Numbered from the stretch's first letter, positions 1 through 6,955 are shown. The stretch: 8,220 nt of DNA from an uncultured bacterium (GCA_947581845.1 CANPVY010000089.1:1-8220); one strand, 5' to 3'. Program-made: numbers and translations. Notes: a model not told the origin generated them from the letters alone.

Positions 1-406
1 ATCCGAGCAGCCGCTCGACGATGCCGGGTTGTGCGACGATGGCCAGCCACATGAGCACGCCGCGCAGCGTGGTGGGGCCGCGCTCGGGAATCACCACGAC
101 CGCTAGCAGGTTGAGCGGCAACAGCAACGCCACTGCGTTGACAATCGCGCGACCCATCGGCTCGCTCGCCGTGGCGCCGAAGGCGAAGTGCAGCAGCACC
201 CGATCGGCCATCAGCAAGAGGACGATCGCGAACAGCAGGCGCGTGCGATGGAAGCGCCAGCACTGAAGCGCGCCGATCACGAACACGGCCGGGTAGACCG
301 GCGCGAAGTCCACCACCCACTCGCGCGCCGCGCCCCATTGCAGCAGCAGGAAGGCGACGAGCAGTAGCGCACCTTCCGGCAAGAGCAGGGTACGAAGCGT
401 CTTCAG
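1..406 (-). CDS. Multi-pass membrane protein, N-terminal part (possible GGDEF-type sensor region)
   Basis: The gene enters from the left edge, so only about 135 N-terminal residues are present and the C-terminus is missing. The translation is strongly hydrophobic, with about four likely membrane segments. The first is around residues 8-24 (motif LLLVAFLLLQW), followed by a short polar stretch with VDFAPVYPAVFVIGAL, then LLFAIVLLLMADRVLLHFAF, then a segment with ALLLPLNLLAVVVIPERG. The last motif, a proline-containing helix ending in PERG, recalls the membrane sensor part of diguanylate cyclases (GGDEF proteins). No GGDEF domain is visible, so this stays a family-style resemblance. An in-frame TGA at 419-421 limits the start. 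No ATG or GTG precedes the first membrane segment. I chose CTG at 406 because GAGGT lies 9 nt upstream. TTG at 382 is the alternative but has no ribosome binding site. The gene lies 177 nt downstream of the nucleotidyltransferase on the same strand, so co-transcription is possible but not shown. The coding region is secure and the function is weak. Confidence 0.6.
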   Translation of the reverse strand, partial: MKTLRTLLLPEGALLLVAFLLLQWGAAREWVVDFAPVYPAVFVIGALQCWRFHRTRLLFAIVLLLMADRVLLHFAFGATASEPMGRAIVNAVALLLPLNLLAVVVIPERGPTTLRGVLMWLAIVAQPGIVERLLG

Positions 407-583
407 AATTCGGTTACCTCACTGGGAGTTGGGCCGCCGCAGCCCCCCGACAGGCTGCACTGGGGGACGTGGAATGCCCAGCAATCTACGACAATCCTCC
501 TTCTTGCAGAACCCTTGGAAGTCCGATTCGCTGGGAGGCCCTGCAGGTGCGGCCAGCTCCCGGGCCCGCGTCCCAGACGCTCC
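407..583. other. Intergenic spacer with two mutually exclusive hairpins
   Basis: This is a non-coding gap between the nucleotidyltransferase stop and the membrane protein start. The small ORFs here overlap one another and resemble nothing I know. The arms GCAGCC (439-444) and GGCTGC (453-458) can pair with an 8-nt loop. Alternatively, the C run at 444-448 can pair with the G run at 462-466 around a 13-nt loop. The two pairings share bases and cannot form together. Neither is followed by a T tract on either strand, so I do not call a terminator. The hairpins would sit in the 5' leader of the membrane protein mRNA if transcription comes from upstream. I recognise no riboswitch family here. Confidence 0.3.
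416..420 (-). promoter_or_regulatory. Ribosome binding site for the left-edge membrane protein
   Basis: On the minus strand this reads GAGGT, followed by a 9-nt spacer and the codon CTG at 406. It overlaps the in-frame stop codon TGA (419-421) that bounds the reading frame. It is the only Shine-Dalgarno-like element near the 5' end and is the reason for preferring the CTG start. ATT at 409 is also within reach but is a much rarer start. Confidence 0.4.
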
Positions 584-1534
584 TCAGCCGCCACGAGACC
601 GAGTGCCGGAGCGCGAAAGATCCTCCGGATACTCTCCGGCGGCGATCAGCTGCCTGAGCCTCCCGACCACGTAGGGCCGATCCTCCGGGTGAGTCATTCC
701 CAACCATGGCCCGGGGGTCGCGATCACCTTGACCTGCACCGCGCCCTCCGCGATCAGGTCGTTTACGGCCGTACTGAGCAGGAACTCCGCGTCCAGGTCG
801 GCAATGTGCTCAGCCAGGAACTCCTCAAACTGCCGCTCCAGCAGCGGGAACGCCGCCAGGGTCGCCGCCCAGAGGTTCATCGAGATCGTCTCGTCACCGG
901 TCAGCACGAAGGGCTCACCGGCCAAGCTGACGCCGGTGATGCTTCCCTCCCCTTCCTGAATCTGTTTGACCTCGGTGACGCGCCGGAGGTAGCCATCGGG
1001 GTCCAGCTCGCACACCGCGCGCGAGACGCCGCCGTGCGGCGACAGTGTATCCCGTAACCTGTAACCGGTCGCCGCGAAGTGCGCCGCGCCGCTGTCGGCG
1101 ACCTCGCGCAGGTGCTCGGCCAGCCGAACGTAGGCCGCCGCGCCGTAGAAGTCGTCGGCGTTCATCGCGACGAACGGCTCTGACACCAGTGGTTCGGCCG
1201 CTAGGACCGCGTGGCCGGTGCCCCACGGCTTCACACGCCGGTTGGGCACCGAGTAGCCGGTCGGCAGCGCGTTCAGCTCCTGGAAAGCGAACGCGAAGCT
1301 CAGCGCATCACCGAAAACCCGCAAGACATGCTCGCGCAGCGACGCTTCCAGCTCGCGGCGCGTGACCAGGACGACCTTCGCGAACCGGGCCCGCGCCGCA
1401 TCGTAGATCCCGTAGTCCAGCAGGGTCTCGCCGCTGGGCCCGACGGCCTCCAGCTGCTTCACGCCGCCGTACCGGGTCGAGAGCCCGGCGGCAAGCACGA
1501 TCAGTGTCAGGTCCATTCGCTCAGTGCCGCTCAT
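584..1534 (-). CDS. Sugar-phosphate-type nucleotidyltransferase (NTP_transferase family)
   Basis: Enzymes of this fold join a nucleoside triphosphate to a sugar 1-phosphate in the cytoplasm, giving a nucleotide sugar and pyrophosphate. The signature loop LAAGLSTRYGG-K lies at residues 14-26 with the conserved glycines, arginine and lysine present. The block VGPSGETLLDYGIYDA (31-46) follows. KPWGTGHAVL (102-111) and NADDFYG (125-131), the latter carrying the metal-binding aspartate, are intact. At 316 aa it has the usual length for the group, which is common in Bacteroidota and Firmicutes annotations. ATG at 1534 is chosen because GGAAG lies 6 nt upstream. ATG at 1516 (Met7) would start directly at the fold but has a poorer ribosome site. 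The start overlaps the hexosaminidase stop by 14 nt, which suggests translational coupling. Related genes often sit beside a sugar 1-kinase, but none is in this window, so the sugar substrate (GlcNAc-1-P is the obvious guess) is inferred. The last 10-15 residues are polar and probably disordered. Confidence 0.88.
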   Translation of the reverse strand: MSGTERMDLTLIVLAAGLSTRYGGVKQLEAVGPSGETLLDYGIYDAARARFAKVVLVTRRELEASLREHVLRVFGDALSFAFAFQELNALPTGYSVPNRRVKPWGTGHAVLAAEPLVSEPFVAMNADDFYGAAAYVRLAEHLREVADSGAAHFAATGYRLRDTLSPHGGVSRAVCELDPDGYLRRVTEVKQIQEGEGSITGVSLAGEPFVLTGDETISMNLWAATLAAFPLLERQFEEFLAEHIADLDAEFLLSTAVNDLIAEGAVQVKVIATPGPWLGMTHPEDRPYVVGRLRQLIAAGEYPEDLSRSGTRSRGG

Positions 1535-3593
1535 GCGCCGCTTCCAAGAGTCGGCGCACGGCCGGCTCGACCCTGATCAGTAGCTCGGCTTGCGGCTGTG
1601 CGCCGCGCTCCAGCACCTCCAGCTGCTCTTCCCGCCGAGAATCAGGCAACCTGCGCCCTCTACGCACCGCCGCGAGCGCCTCGAGGCCCAGCTCTGCGAG
1701 GCGCTGCAGGTTCGTTGAGAGCGGTTCGGCCTCACGCAACAGAGCCGACGACCGGATCAGCGGCAGCAATCGCTGATGATTGTCGCGCCAGCTGACCAGC
1801 CAAGCCTCGATCGCGCCGGCATTGCGCTGATGCGACCGGTCGGCCAGCAACTCGTCCACCATCCTCGAGAACTCGCGCGCCACATCGCTCTCCGGCCGCG
1901 TCGCGTCCACCAACCGGTTGAGCGGCATCAGGCTCGTGTACTCGCGACTCTGCGGGCGCTGGTAGTACTTCACCGGCTCCAGGAGATCGGTCAGCGTCTT
2001 CAGCGCATCGATCGGGCGGTAGTCGGTCAGGCGTCGCAACATGCGTTCGTGGCTGGAGCGGTGCGTGAGGCCCAGTAGCTCGAGCCGTTGGCTCGTGACC
2101 TCGAGACGACGGTACATGTCCTCGACATCGTCGACCTCAGGCGGTGACCAGAGTCGCTCGGCGATCGCCGCAGCCCGTGGCCAGATCCGCGAGTCGATCG
2201 TCTCCCAGGTGACGAATTCCGACCACATGCACGCTTCACCGCCCAGCACGCGCTCTTTCTCGTCCGGGCTCAACTCGGCGGCCGCGCCGCTCAGCGGATC
2301 TACCTGGTAGTGCTGCGCGGCGGAGAGCATGTGATCGAGGTAGTACCCGTTGGAGAGGATGCCCTGGTAGCTCTGGCGTGCCGACTCGGCCAGCGATTCC
2401 TGGCCGCGCCACGACTGGATGACGATGTCGCCGGGCAGATCGGGATGAAAGATCTCGTCCCACCCCACCATCGTTTTTCCGTACTTGGAGAGTATGCCCT
2501 GGATGCGACGGTTGAAGTAGGCCTGGAGCGCGTGGTTGTCCGCCATGCCCTGTTCCCGCATGAACGCTTGGATGCCTGCGTTAGCGTCCCACTGGACACC
2601 GTTCACCTCGTCACCGCCGATGTGGAAATACGGGTCGGGAAACAGCTCCGCCATCTCGCCGATGAACGCGTCGAGAAACTCGTAAACCTCCTCTCGGGTG
2701 GGATCCATGGCCGGATCCTGGATGCCCCAGGTGCGCTCGATCTCATAGGGGCCGGGTGCGCTCGCCAGCTCCCGATGGCCGACGAACCAGCTGGTCGTGT
2801 GGCCCGGCACGTCGAACTCGGGAACCACCCGGATACCGCGATCGCGCGCGTACTCGATGATCTTGCGGACCTCGTCCTGGGTGAAGTACTTCCCGTCCGA
2901 GCCCAGCTCGTGGAGTTTCGTAAAGCGCTTGCTCTCGATGCGGAATCCCTGGTCCTCGGTCAGATGCCAGTGCAGCACGTTCAACTTCAGCGCGGCCATG
3001 CCGTCGAGGTTCCGCTTGATCACTTCCGGCGGGATCCAGTGACGCGCGACATCGATCAACAGGCCGCGCCAGGGGAAACGAGGGTGATCCTCGATGCGGA
3101 CCGCCGGGACCTGGAAGCCTTCGTCCCCGAGCTCGACCAGCTGCAAGAAGGTCTCGATCCCGCGTAACGCACCGTACGGCGTCGGCGCATGCAGGCGCGC
3201 GCGTGCAGCGGTGACCACCAGCTCGTAGGACTCGTCTTCGACGGCCGAACCCACCTCGGGAGCGGGGCCATCGCACTCTATGGCCAGCGTCGCGTTCGCG
3301 GACGGAGCTGCCATGCCCATGTAGATCCCCGTCTGCCGCGCCAGCCGCTCCACCATCCTGGCGACGGCACGCTCGAGGCGCGGCTCGCTGTAGCCGGTGA
3401 GGGCAGCGCGGAACGTCGAATCGATAGCCAGGTGACCGTCAGCGAGTTCCAGGGATGCGGGCACCGGCATGAGCGTGTGCCGTGGCGCCACTTCTACCTC
3501 CACAGGCTCGATCGATGGAACGGGTCGCGCGGGCGCGCAGCCGCCCACGAGCAGGATAGCGCTGGCGAATACGGATCCGGTAGTCGCTTTCAT
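1521..3593 (-). CDS. GH20 beta-N-acetylhexosaminidase, predicted lipoprotein
   Basis: This enzyme removes terminal beta-linked GlcNAc or GalNAc by substrate-assisted hydrolysis. The N-terminus has a signal peptide ending in a lipobox-like LLVGGC with Cys19, so membrane anchoring after export is likely. Residues about 38-170 form the accessory GH20b-type domain. The catalytic barrel covers about 173-485 and opens with FPWRGLLIDVARHWIP, which holds the substrate-binding arginine R176. The catalytic pair is D328-E329 in HIGGDEV. Aromatic pocket motifs follow: VGWDEI (376-381), QSWRG (393-397), GGEACMWSE (451-459) and RIWPRAAAIAERLWS (469-483). All key residues are present. A largely helical tail of about 205 residues (486-690) makes it longer than minimal GH20 enzymes and is of unknown role. 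The ATG at 3593 fits the signal peptide, though its ribosome site (GGGA, about 9 nt away) is weak. The gene is divergent from the L,D-transpeptidase and overlaps the nucleotidyltransferase downstream. Chitin, glycan or peptidoglycan fragments are all possible substrates. Confidence 0.95.
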   Translation of the reverse strand: MKATTGSVFASAILLVGGCAPARPVPSIEPVEVEVAPRHTLMPVPASLELADGHLAIDSTFRAALTGYSEPRLERAVARMVERLARQTGIYMGMAAPSANATLAIECDGPAPEVGSAVEDESYELVVTAARARLHAPTPYGALRGIETFLQLVELGDEGFQVPAVRIEDHPRFPWRGLLIDVARHWIPPEVIKRNLDGMAALKLNVLHWHLTEDQGFRIESKRFTKLHELGSDGKYFTQDEVRKIIEYARDRGIRVVPEFDVPGHTTSWFVGHRELASAPGPYEIERTWGIQDPAMDPTREEVYEFLDAFIGEMAELFPDPYFHIGGDEVNGVQWDANAGIQAFMREQGMADNHALQAYFNRRIQGILSKYGKTMVGWDEIFHPDLPGDIVIQSWRGQESLAESARQSYQGILSNGYYLDHMLSAAQHYQVDPLSGAAAELSPDEKERVLGGEACMWSEFVTWETIDSRIWPRAAAIAERLWSPPEVDDVEDMYRRLEVTSQRLELLGLTHRSSHERMLRRLTDYRPIDALKTLTDLLEPVKYYQRPQSREYTSLMPLNRLVDATRPESDVAREFSRMVDELLADRSHQRNAGAIEAWLVSWRDNHQRLLPLIRSSALLREAEPLSTNLQRLAELGLEALAAVRRGRRLPDSRREEQLEVLERGAQPQAELLIRVEPAVRRLLEAAHERH

Positions 3594-3777
3594 AGTGCAG
3601 TCCCAAGGTGCAGTTCTGGTTGATCGGGCCTGCCGTCAAGATAGCGTCCACGCTTGACCAGGCCAGGAGCGGCGCCAAAGTAAACCACCCACGTGACGGC
3701 GACGCCGGAGCGCGTTAGTGTTAGCATATCGTCCGACGGGCCGCTCGCTGGTCGTGCGAGTTGCTTGAGCACCAGTC
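3594..3777. other. Divergent intergenic region holding promoters for both directions
   Basis: Transcription must start in or near this spacer for the hexosaminidase (leftward) and the L,D-transpeptidase (rightward). I could not fix either promoter. TTGACC at 3654-3659 followed 17 nt later by AAAGTA (3677-3682) is a weak rightward candidate, with a good -35 and a poor -10. Leftward, TTGACG (complement of 3634-3639) has only GAACTG at the expected -10 distance. A small hairpin, CTCGC (3744-3748) with GCGAG (3756-3760), lies about 20 nt before the transpeptidase start. No clear operator palindrome is visible. Confidence 0.35.
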
Positions 3778-5478
3778 ATGGCGCTTTGGGCTGAGCTGAT
3801 GCAGATGCCGAGTCGCATCCTAATAGCGTTGACCCTCGTACAGGCGTTGACCCCGGCCAAATCGAGTGCGCTGGGACAGGGCATCTCTGATCTCGTCCAA
3901 GAGGGGATCCGCAGCCGGATCGAGGCCTCGCTCGGCTCGGCAGAGTCCCTGGTGGCCGGCACGCGCGTCTATGCGGTGCAGGCGCTACCGGCCTTCTACG
4001 AGCGGCGCACCTACTGGCCAGCCTGGAGCGACGACAGCGGTCTGCTTCCGCGGGCGCAGGCGTTGCTGAGGGCGATTCGCGCCGCGGACCGGGAAGGGCT
4101 GAGACCGGCCGACTATCATCTCGCCGCCATCGAGGCCTTGCTTGCCAGGCTCAGCGGGCGTCGCAACATCGGTCCACGCAGCGCGACCCTGCGTGTCTAC
4201 CTCGACCTGGTGCTCACGGACGCGTTCCTCATCTACGGCTCGCACCTGCTGGCCGGTCGCGTGGATCCCGTGACGATCGATGCCATGTGGGTCGCCAACC
4301 GCCGCGACGCGAACATGGTCGCTGTCCTCGAAGACGCCATCGCCTCGAACCGCGTTGAGGAGTCTCTCCGCGCGTTGTTGCCCGCACACCCCGAGTACTT
4401 TCGGCTCCGCGACGCCCTCGCGCGGTATCGTACCCAGGCCGAGCAGGGCGGCCGGCCCCGGGTGCCCGATGGGCCGAAACTGACGCCGGGCGATCGGGGA
4501 CCGCGCGTCCTCGCCTTGCGCCAACGCCTGGTGGCTTCCGGCGACCTCGACCCGGCACAGGCGACGGCGGCGGACAGCTTCGACGTCACGCTGGACACGG
4601 CGCTGCGCGGGTTCCAGCGACGACATGGGCTCGAGGTGGACGGCACCGTGGGACCCGCCACGCTGGCGGCCCTGAACATCACGGCGGGAGAGCGGGCCCG
4701 CCAGATCGAGCTCAATCTGGAGCGCTGGCGCTGGCTGCCCCAAACGCTCGGGCAGCGCTACGTGATCGTGAACATCGCGAACTTCGAGCTCGATGTCGTG
4801 GAGGCCGGCCAGACGGTGCTCACGATGCGGGCCGTGGTCGGGCGCCCTTACCGCCGGACGCCGGTCCTCAGTGACAGCCTCACGTACCTCGTGTTCAGCC
4901 CGTACTGGCAGGTGCCCCGGAACCTCGCAGTGGAGGACCTGCTGCCGCAGATCAAGCGGGATTCCACGTATCTGAGCCGGCAACAGATCAAGGTATTCGC
5001 GCCGGGCGCCGACGGCCTGCCCCAGGAGATCGATCCGAAGACGATCGATTGGAGTCGAGTCACAGCTCAGAACTTCGATTTCCGTTTGCGGCAGGAGCCA
5101 GGCCCCGCTAACGCCCTCGGTCGCGTGAAGTTCATGTTCCCGAACCGGTTCAATGTCTATCTGCATGACACGCCAGCCCGGGACCTGTTTGGAAAAACGT
5201 CCCGCGATTTCAGCTCCGGTTGCATCCGCCTCGAGAAGCCGATCGAGCTCGCCGAGTACCTGCTCCGCAGTGATCCCGCCTGGCCGCGCGACAAGATCCT
5301 TGAGGCGGCCAACCGGCGTGTCGAGCAGACCGTGCGCCTCCCGAGGCCGATCCCGATACACCTTCTCTACTGGACCGCCTGGGTCGCCCAGGATGGCTCG
5401 ATCCAGTTTCGCAACGATGTCTATGGCCGAGACCCGCTGCTCGATCAGGCCCTTCGGGCCTCGCCGCCTCGGTCCTAG
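3778..5478 (+). CDS. YcbB/LdtD-like L,D-transpeptidase
   Basis: L,D-transpeptidases of this group use a cysteine to form 3-3 (mDAP-mDAP) peptidoglycan cross-links in the periplasm, a route that bypasses most beta-lactams. The order of parts matches E. coli LdtD: signal peptide, scaffold region (about 45-225, including YYERRTYWPAW-like FYERRTYWPAW at 73-83 and the block DREGLRPADYHL at 104-115), a peptidoglycan-binding domain (about 235-300, with GFQRRHGLEVDGTVGPATLAAL) and a YkuD catalytic domain (about 326-490). The catalytic signature is YLHDTP with His463, then FSSGCIRLEKP with Cys482 and Arg484, all intact. A C-terminal segment of about 75 residues follows, as in LdtD. Length, 566 aa, is close to LdtD. 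The start is uncertain: ATG 3778 has no good ribosome site, while Met10 (ATG 3805, GAG 9 nt upstream) would give a more classical signal peptide beginning MPSR. It is probably the first gene of an operon with the M15 peptidase. Confidence 0.95.
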   Translation: MALWAELMQMPSRILIALTLVQALTPAKSSALGQGISDLVQEGIRSRIEASLGSAESLVAGTRVYAVQALPAFYERRTYWPAWSDDSGLLPRAQALLRAIRAADREGLRPADYHLAAIEALLARLSGRRNIGPRSATLRVYLDLVLTDAFLIYGSHLLAGRVDPVTIDAMWVANRRDANMVAVLEDAIASNRVEESLRALLPAHPEYFRLRDALARYRTQAEQGGRPRVPDGPKLTPGDRGPRVLALRQRLVASGDLDPAQATAADSFDVTLDTALRGFQRRHGLEVDGTVGPATLAALNITAGERARQIELNLERWRWLPQTLGQRYVIVNIANFELDVVEAGQTVLTMRAVVGRPYRRTPVLSDSLTYLVFSPYWQVPRNLAVEDLLPQIKRDSTYLSRQQIKVFAPGADGLPQEIDPKTIDWSRVTAQNFDFRLRQEPGPANALGRVKFMFPNRFNVYLHDTPARDLFGKTSRDFSSGCIRLEKPIELAEYLLRSDPAWPRDKILEAANRRVEQTVRLPRPIPIHLLYWTAWVAQDGSIQFRNDVYGRDPLLDQALRASPPRS

Positions 5479-5517
5479 ATTGCACGGGGCCGAGCGGCTG
5501 GAACGCTCGAATGCCAG

Positions 5518-6513
5518 ATGAAGAGACTGCATCTGTGGTCTTGCCCGCTGATCGTCGCCATGCTGCTGACGACCTCGCATCAACCGCCGGTCACATCACC
5601 TCAGGCCGTGCGCGGCGCGCCTGCCAGCTTCTCACCCGAGCGGGCCAGCTTCTCCGTGCGCTTCAAGGACGAGCTGTCACCCTACCGTGTCCTGGCCGTG
5701 TTCGTACTGCCGGGCGAAACCTTGAATCTCGAGTTAGTGGCCGAGGGTAGGGACCGCAGGTTCGTGCTGGCGGCGGTGGCCGGCCAGATCGCGCCCGCGG
5801 GCGACCGCCGCTGGCGCTGGACAGCGCCCACCGCGACCGGTCTCTATCCACTCACGCTGGCCCAGGTCGAGCCACCCGACTCGATCACGCTGAACGCGTT
5901 CGTGATGGTCCCCTACGGCGACCTCAAGGGTGAAACCCTCAACGGGTATCGCATCGGGAGCTACCCCGCGCGACCGCTGAGAGGTCTGTCGATCTACCGG
6001 CCGCCGCGCGGCTTCATCGAGGTCACGCCGGAGAACCAAGAGACTCTGGTGGCCCCGCACTTCAGGCTCGGCCAGTTCCTCTGCAAGCAGGAGGGCGGCT
6101 GGCCGAAGTACCTCGTGCTGAAGGAGCGGCTCCTTCTGAAACTCGAGGTCATCCTCGAAGAGGTGAACCGGAGAGGCTACCGCGCTCAGACGTTCGCGAT
6201 CCTGAGCGGCTACCGAACGCCCTACTACAACCGCCTGATCGGGAACGTCAGGTACAGCCGGCACGTCTGGGGCGGCGCGGCGGACATCTATATCGATGAG
6301 AACCCCAAGAACGAGATGATGGACGACCTGAATGGGGACGGTCGGATCGATTATCGGGACGCCGACATCGTCTACGACATCATCGACGAGATGTACGGGC
6401 AGCCGTGGTACGCGCCCTTCATTGGCGGGCTGGGGCGATACAAGAGAACGAAGCATCACGGGCCGTTCGTCCATGTGGACACCCGCGGCTTCCACGCCCG
6501 CTGGGGCACCTGA
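5518..6513 (+). CDS. Exported M15-family (DUF882/MepK-like) zinc peptidase with an internal calcium-binding loop
   Basis: This family cuts peptidoglycan cross-bridges or stem peptides. The zinc motif is split into SRHVWGGAAD (His249, Asp256) and PFVHVDTRG (His319), preceded by the family hallmark SGYRTPYYNRLIG (230-242). All expected ligands are present. An N-terminal signal peptide (about 1-28) without a lipobox predicts release into the periplasm. Residues about 35-135 look like a small beta-rich domain of unknown role, and about 160-225 lead into the catalytic fold. E. coli MepK is only about 180 aa, so this protein carries extra parts. Between the zinc motifs sits DLNGDGRIDYRD (270-281), an EF-hand/dockerin-type loop with acidic or Asn side chains at positions 1, 3, 5, 9 and 12. 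The gene lies 39 nt after the L,D-transpeptidase and is probably co-transcribed, which suggests action on the same 3-3 cross-links. Whether it is an endopeptidase or a carboxypeptidase cannot be told. The ribosome site before ATG 5518 is weak. Confidence 0.9.
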   Translation: MKRLHLWSCPLIVAMLLTTSHQPPVTSPQAVRGAPASFSPERASFSVRFKDELSPYRVLAVFVLPGETLNLELVAEGRDRRFVLAAVAGQIAPAGDRRWRWTAPTATGLYPLTLAQVEPPDSITLNAFVMVPYGDLKGETLNGYRIGSYPARPLRGLSIYRPPRGFIEVTPENQETLVAPHFRLGQFLCKQEGGWPKYLVLKERLLLKLEVILEEVNRRGYRAQTFAILSGYRTPYYNRLIGNVRYSRHVWGGAADIYIDENPKNEMMDDLNGDGRIDYRDADIVYDIIDEMYGQPWYAPFIGGLGRYKRTKHHGPFVHVDTRGFHARWGT

Positions 6514-6545
6514 GCCATCTCCCACGCCCCATGCACAGTCGAGTT

Positions 6546-6574
6546 GCCGGCTACGCTGGCGCTCAGCCGCCGGC
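6546..6574. terminator. Possible hairpin between convergent genes
   Basis: GCCGGC (6546-6551) can pair with GCCGGC (6569-6574) around a 17-nt loop. An alternative pairing is GGCT with AGCC inside the same stretch. It lies in the 49-nt gap and the last codons of the convergent minus-strand ORF, where a bidirectional terminator would be expected. There is no T tract on either side and the stem is short, so this is a weak candidate. Confidence 0.15.
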
Positions 6575-6955
6575 TTCCCTCTTGGCCTCCCATTCCTCCC
6601 AGGTCATCACCTTGAGCGGCTCCAGTTCGGCACGCTCGAGATCCCGCTGCATGCGACTCAGCTCGCTCTCCGAGGTCAGCTCGGCGAACTGCGCCTCGCC
6701 CTCCGCGAGTTCCGCGCCGAGGTCCTGCATACGGCGGAGCTCCGAATCCGTCGGCCGGCCGGTGTACCCGTTCACCGAACCGAAGAGATTCCCAAGATGC
6801 TCACGTAGCTTCTCCTCGCCGGAGATACCGCCATCGCCACGGCTGGCGACAAGGCCCTTCTCGTACTCGTCCAGCCGCTCCGCGTAGCGCTCCAGACGCC
6901 TGGCCGCGCTGGCAGGCAACCGGCCCGGAGATCGTGCGGCGCTCGTGTCTATCAC
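6563..6955 (-). CDS. Short orphan ORF, probable C-terminal remnant of a VPS10/BNR-type glycosyl hydrolase
   Basis: The ORF encodes 130 mostly helical, charged residues. It holds two helix-pair segments, ARRLERYAERLDEYEKGL (about 18-35) and SELRRMQDLGAELAEGEAQF (about 71-90), and ends with LEPLKVMTWEEWEAKRE. The pattern of a -GR-PT/S- turn, a long helix, another helix and a closing 'LEPLKV-WEEWE' matches my memory of the tails of large exported VPS10/sortilin or BNR-repeat glycosyl hydrolases common in Gemmatimonadota and Bacteroidota. None of the upstream beta-propeller body is present. The GTG at 6955 has no ribosome binding site. The frame stays open only 12 codons further upstream before stops in the 12-bp repeat block. 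Truncation during a rearrangement is the simplest reading, hence a probable pseudogene. A genuine small coiled-coil protein cannot be excluded. It is convergent to the M15 peptidase. Confidence 0.5.
   Translation of the reverse strand: MIDTSAARSPGRLPASAARRLERYAERLDEYEKGLVASRGDGGISGEEKLREHLGNLFGSVNGYTGRPTDSELRRMQDLGAELAEGEAQFAELTSESELSRMQRDLERAELEPLKVMTWEEWEAKREAGG

Noticed and set aside
439..466. Intrinsic terminator after the nucleotidyltransferase
   Set aside because: The hairpins are short and no T tract follows on the minus strand.
515..1057. 180-codon plus-strand open frame across the end of the nucleotidyltransferase
   Set aside because: It is antisense to conserved nucleotidyltransferase sequence, and its protein has no recognisable features.
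2310..3167. 285-codon plus-strand open frame opposite the hexosaminidase
   Set aside because: It lies entirely within the GH20 catalytic coding region, shows no signal or motif and has no ribosome site. It is a codon-bias shadow.
3985..5583. 532-codon open frame on the minus strand opposite the L,D-transpeptidase
   Set aside because: It is the mirror of a gene with intact catalytic motifs. Its translation is low-complexity Arg/Gly/Pro/Ala-rich with no recognisable domain, as expected from antisense frames in GC-rich DNA.
5734..6525. 263-codon minus-strand open frame opposite the M15 peptidase
   Set aside because: It is antisense to a gene with all zinc ligands in order. The translation is Val/Arg/Asp-rich with no known pattern.
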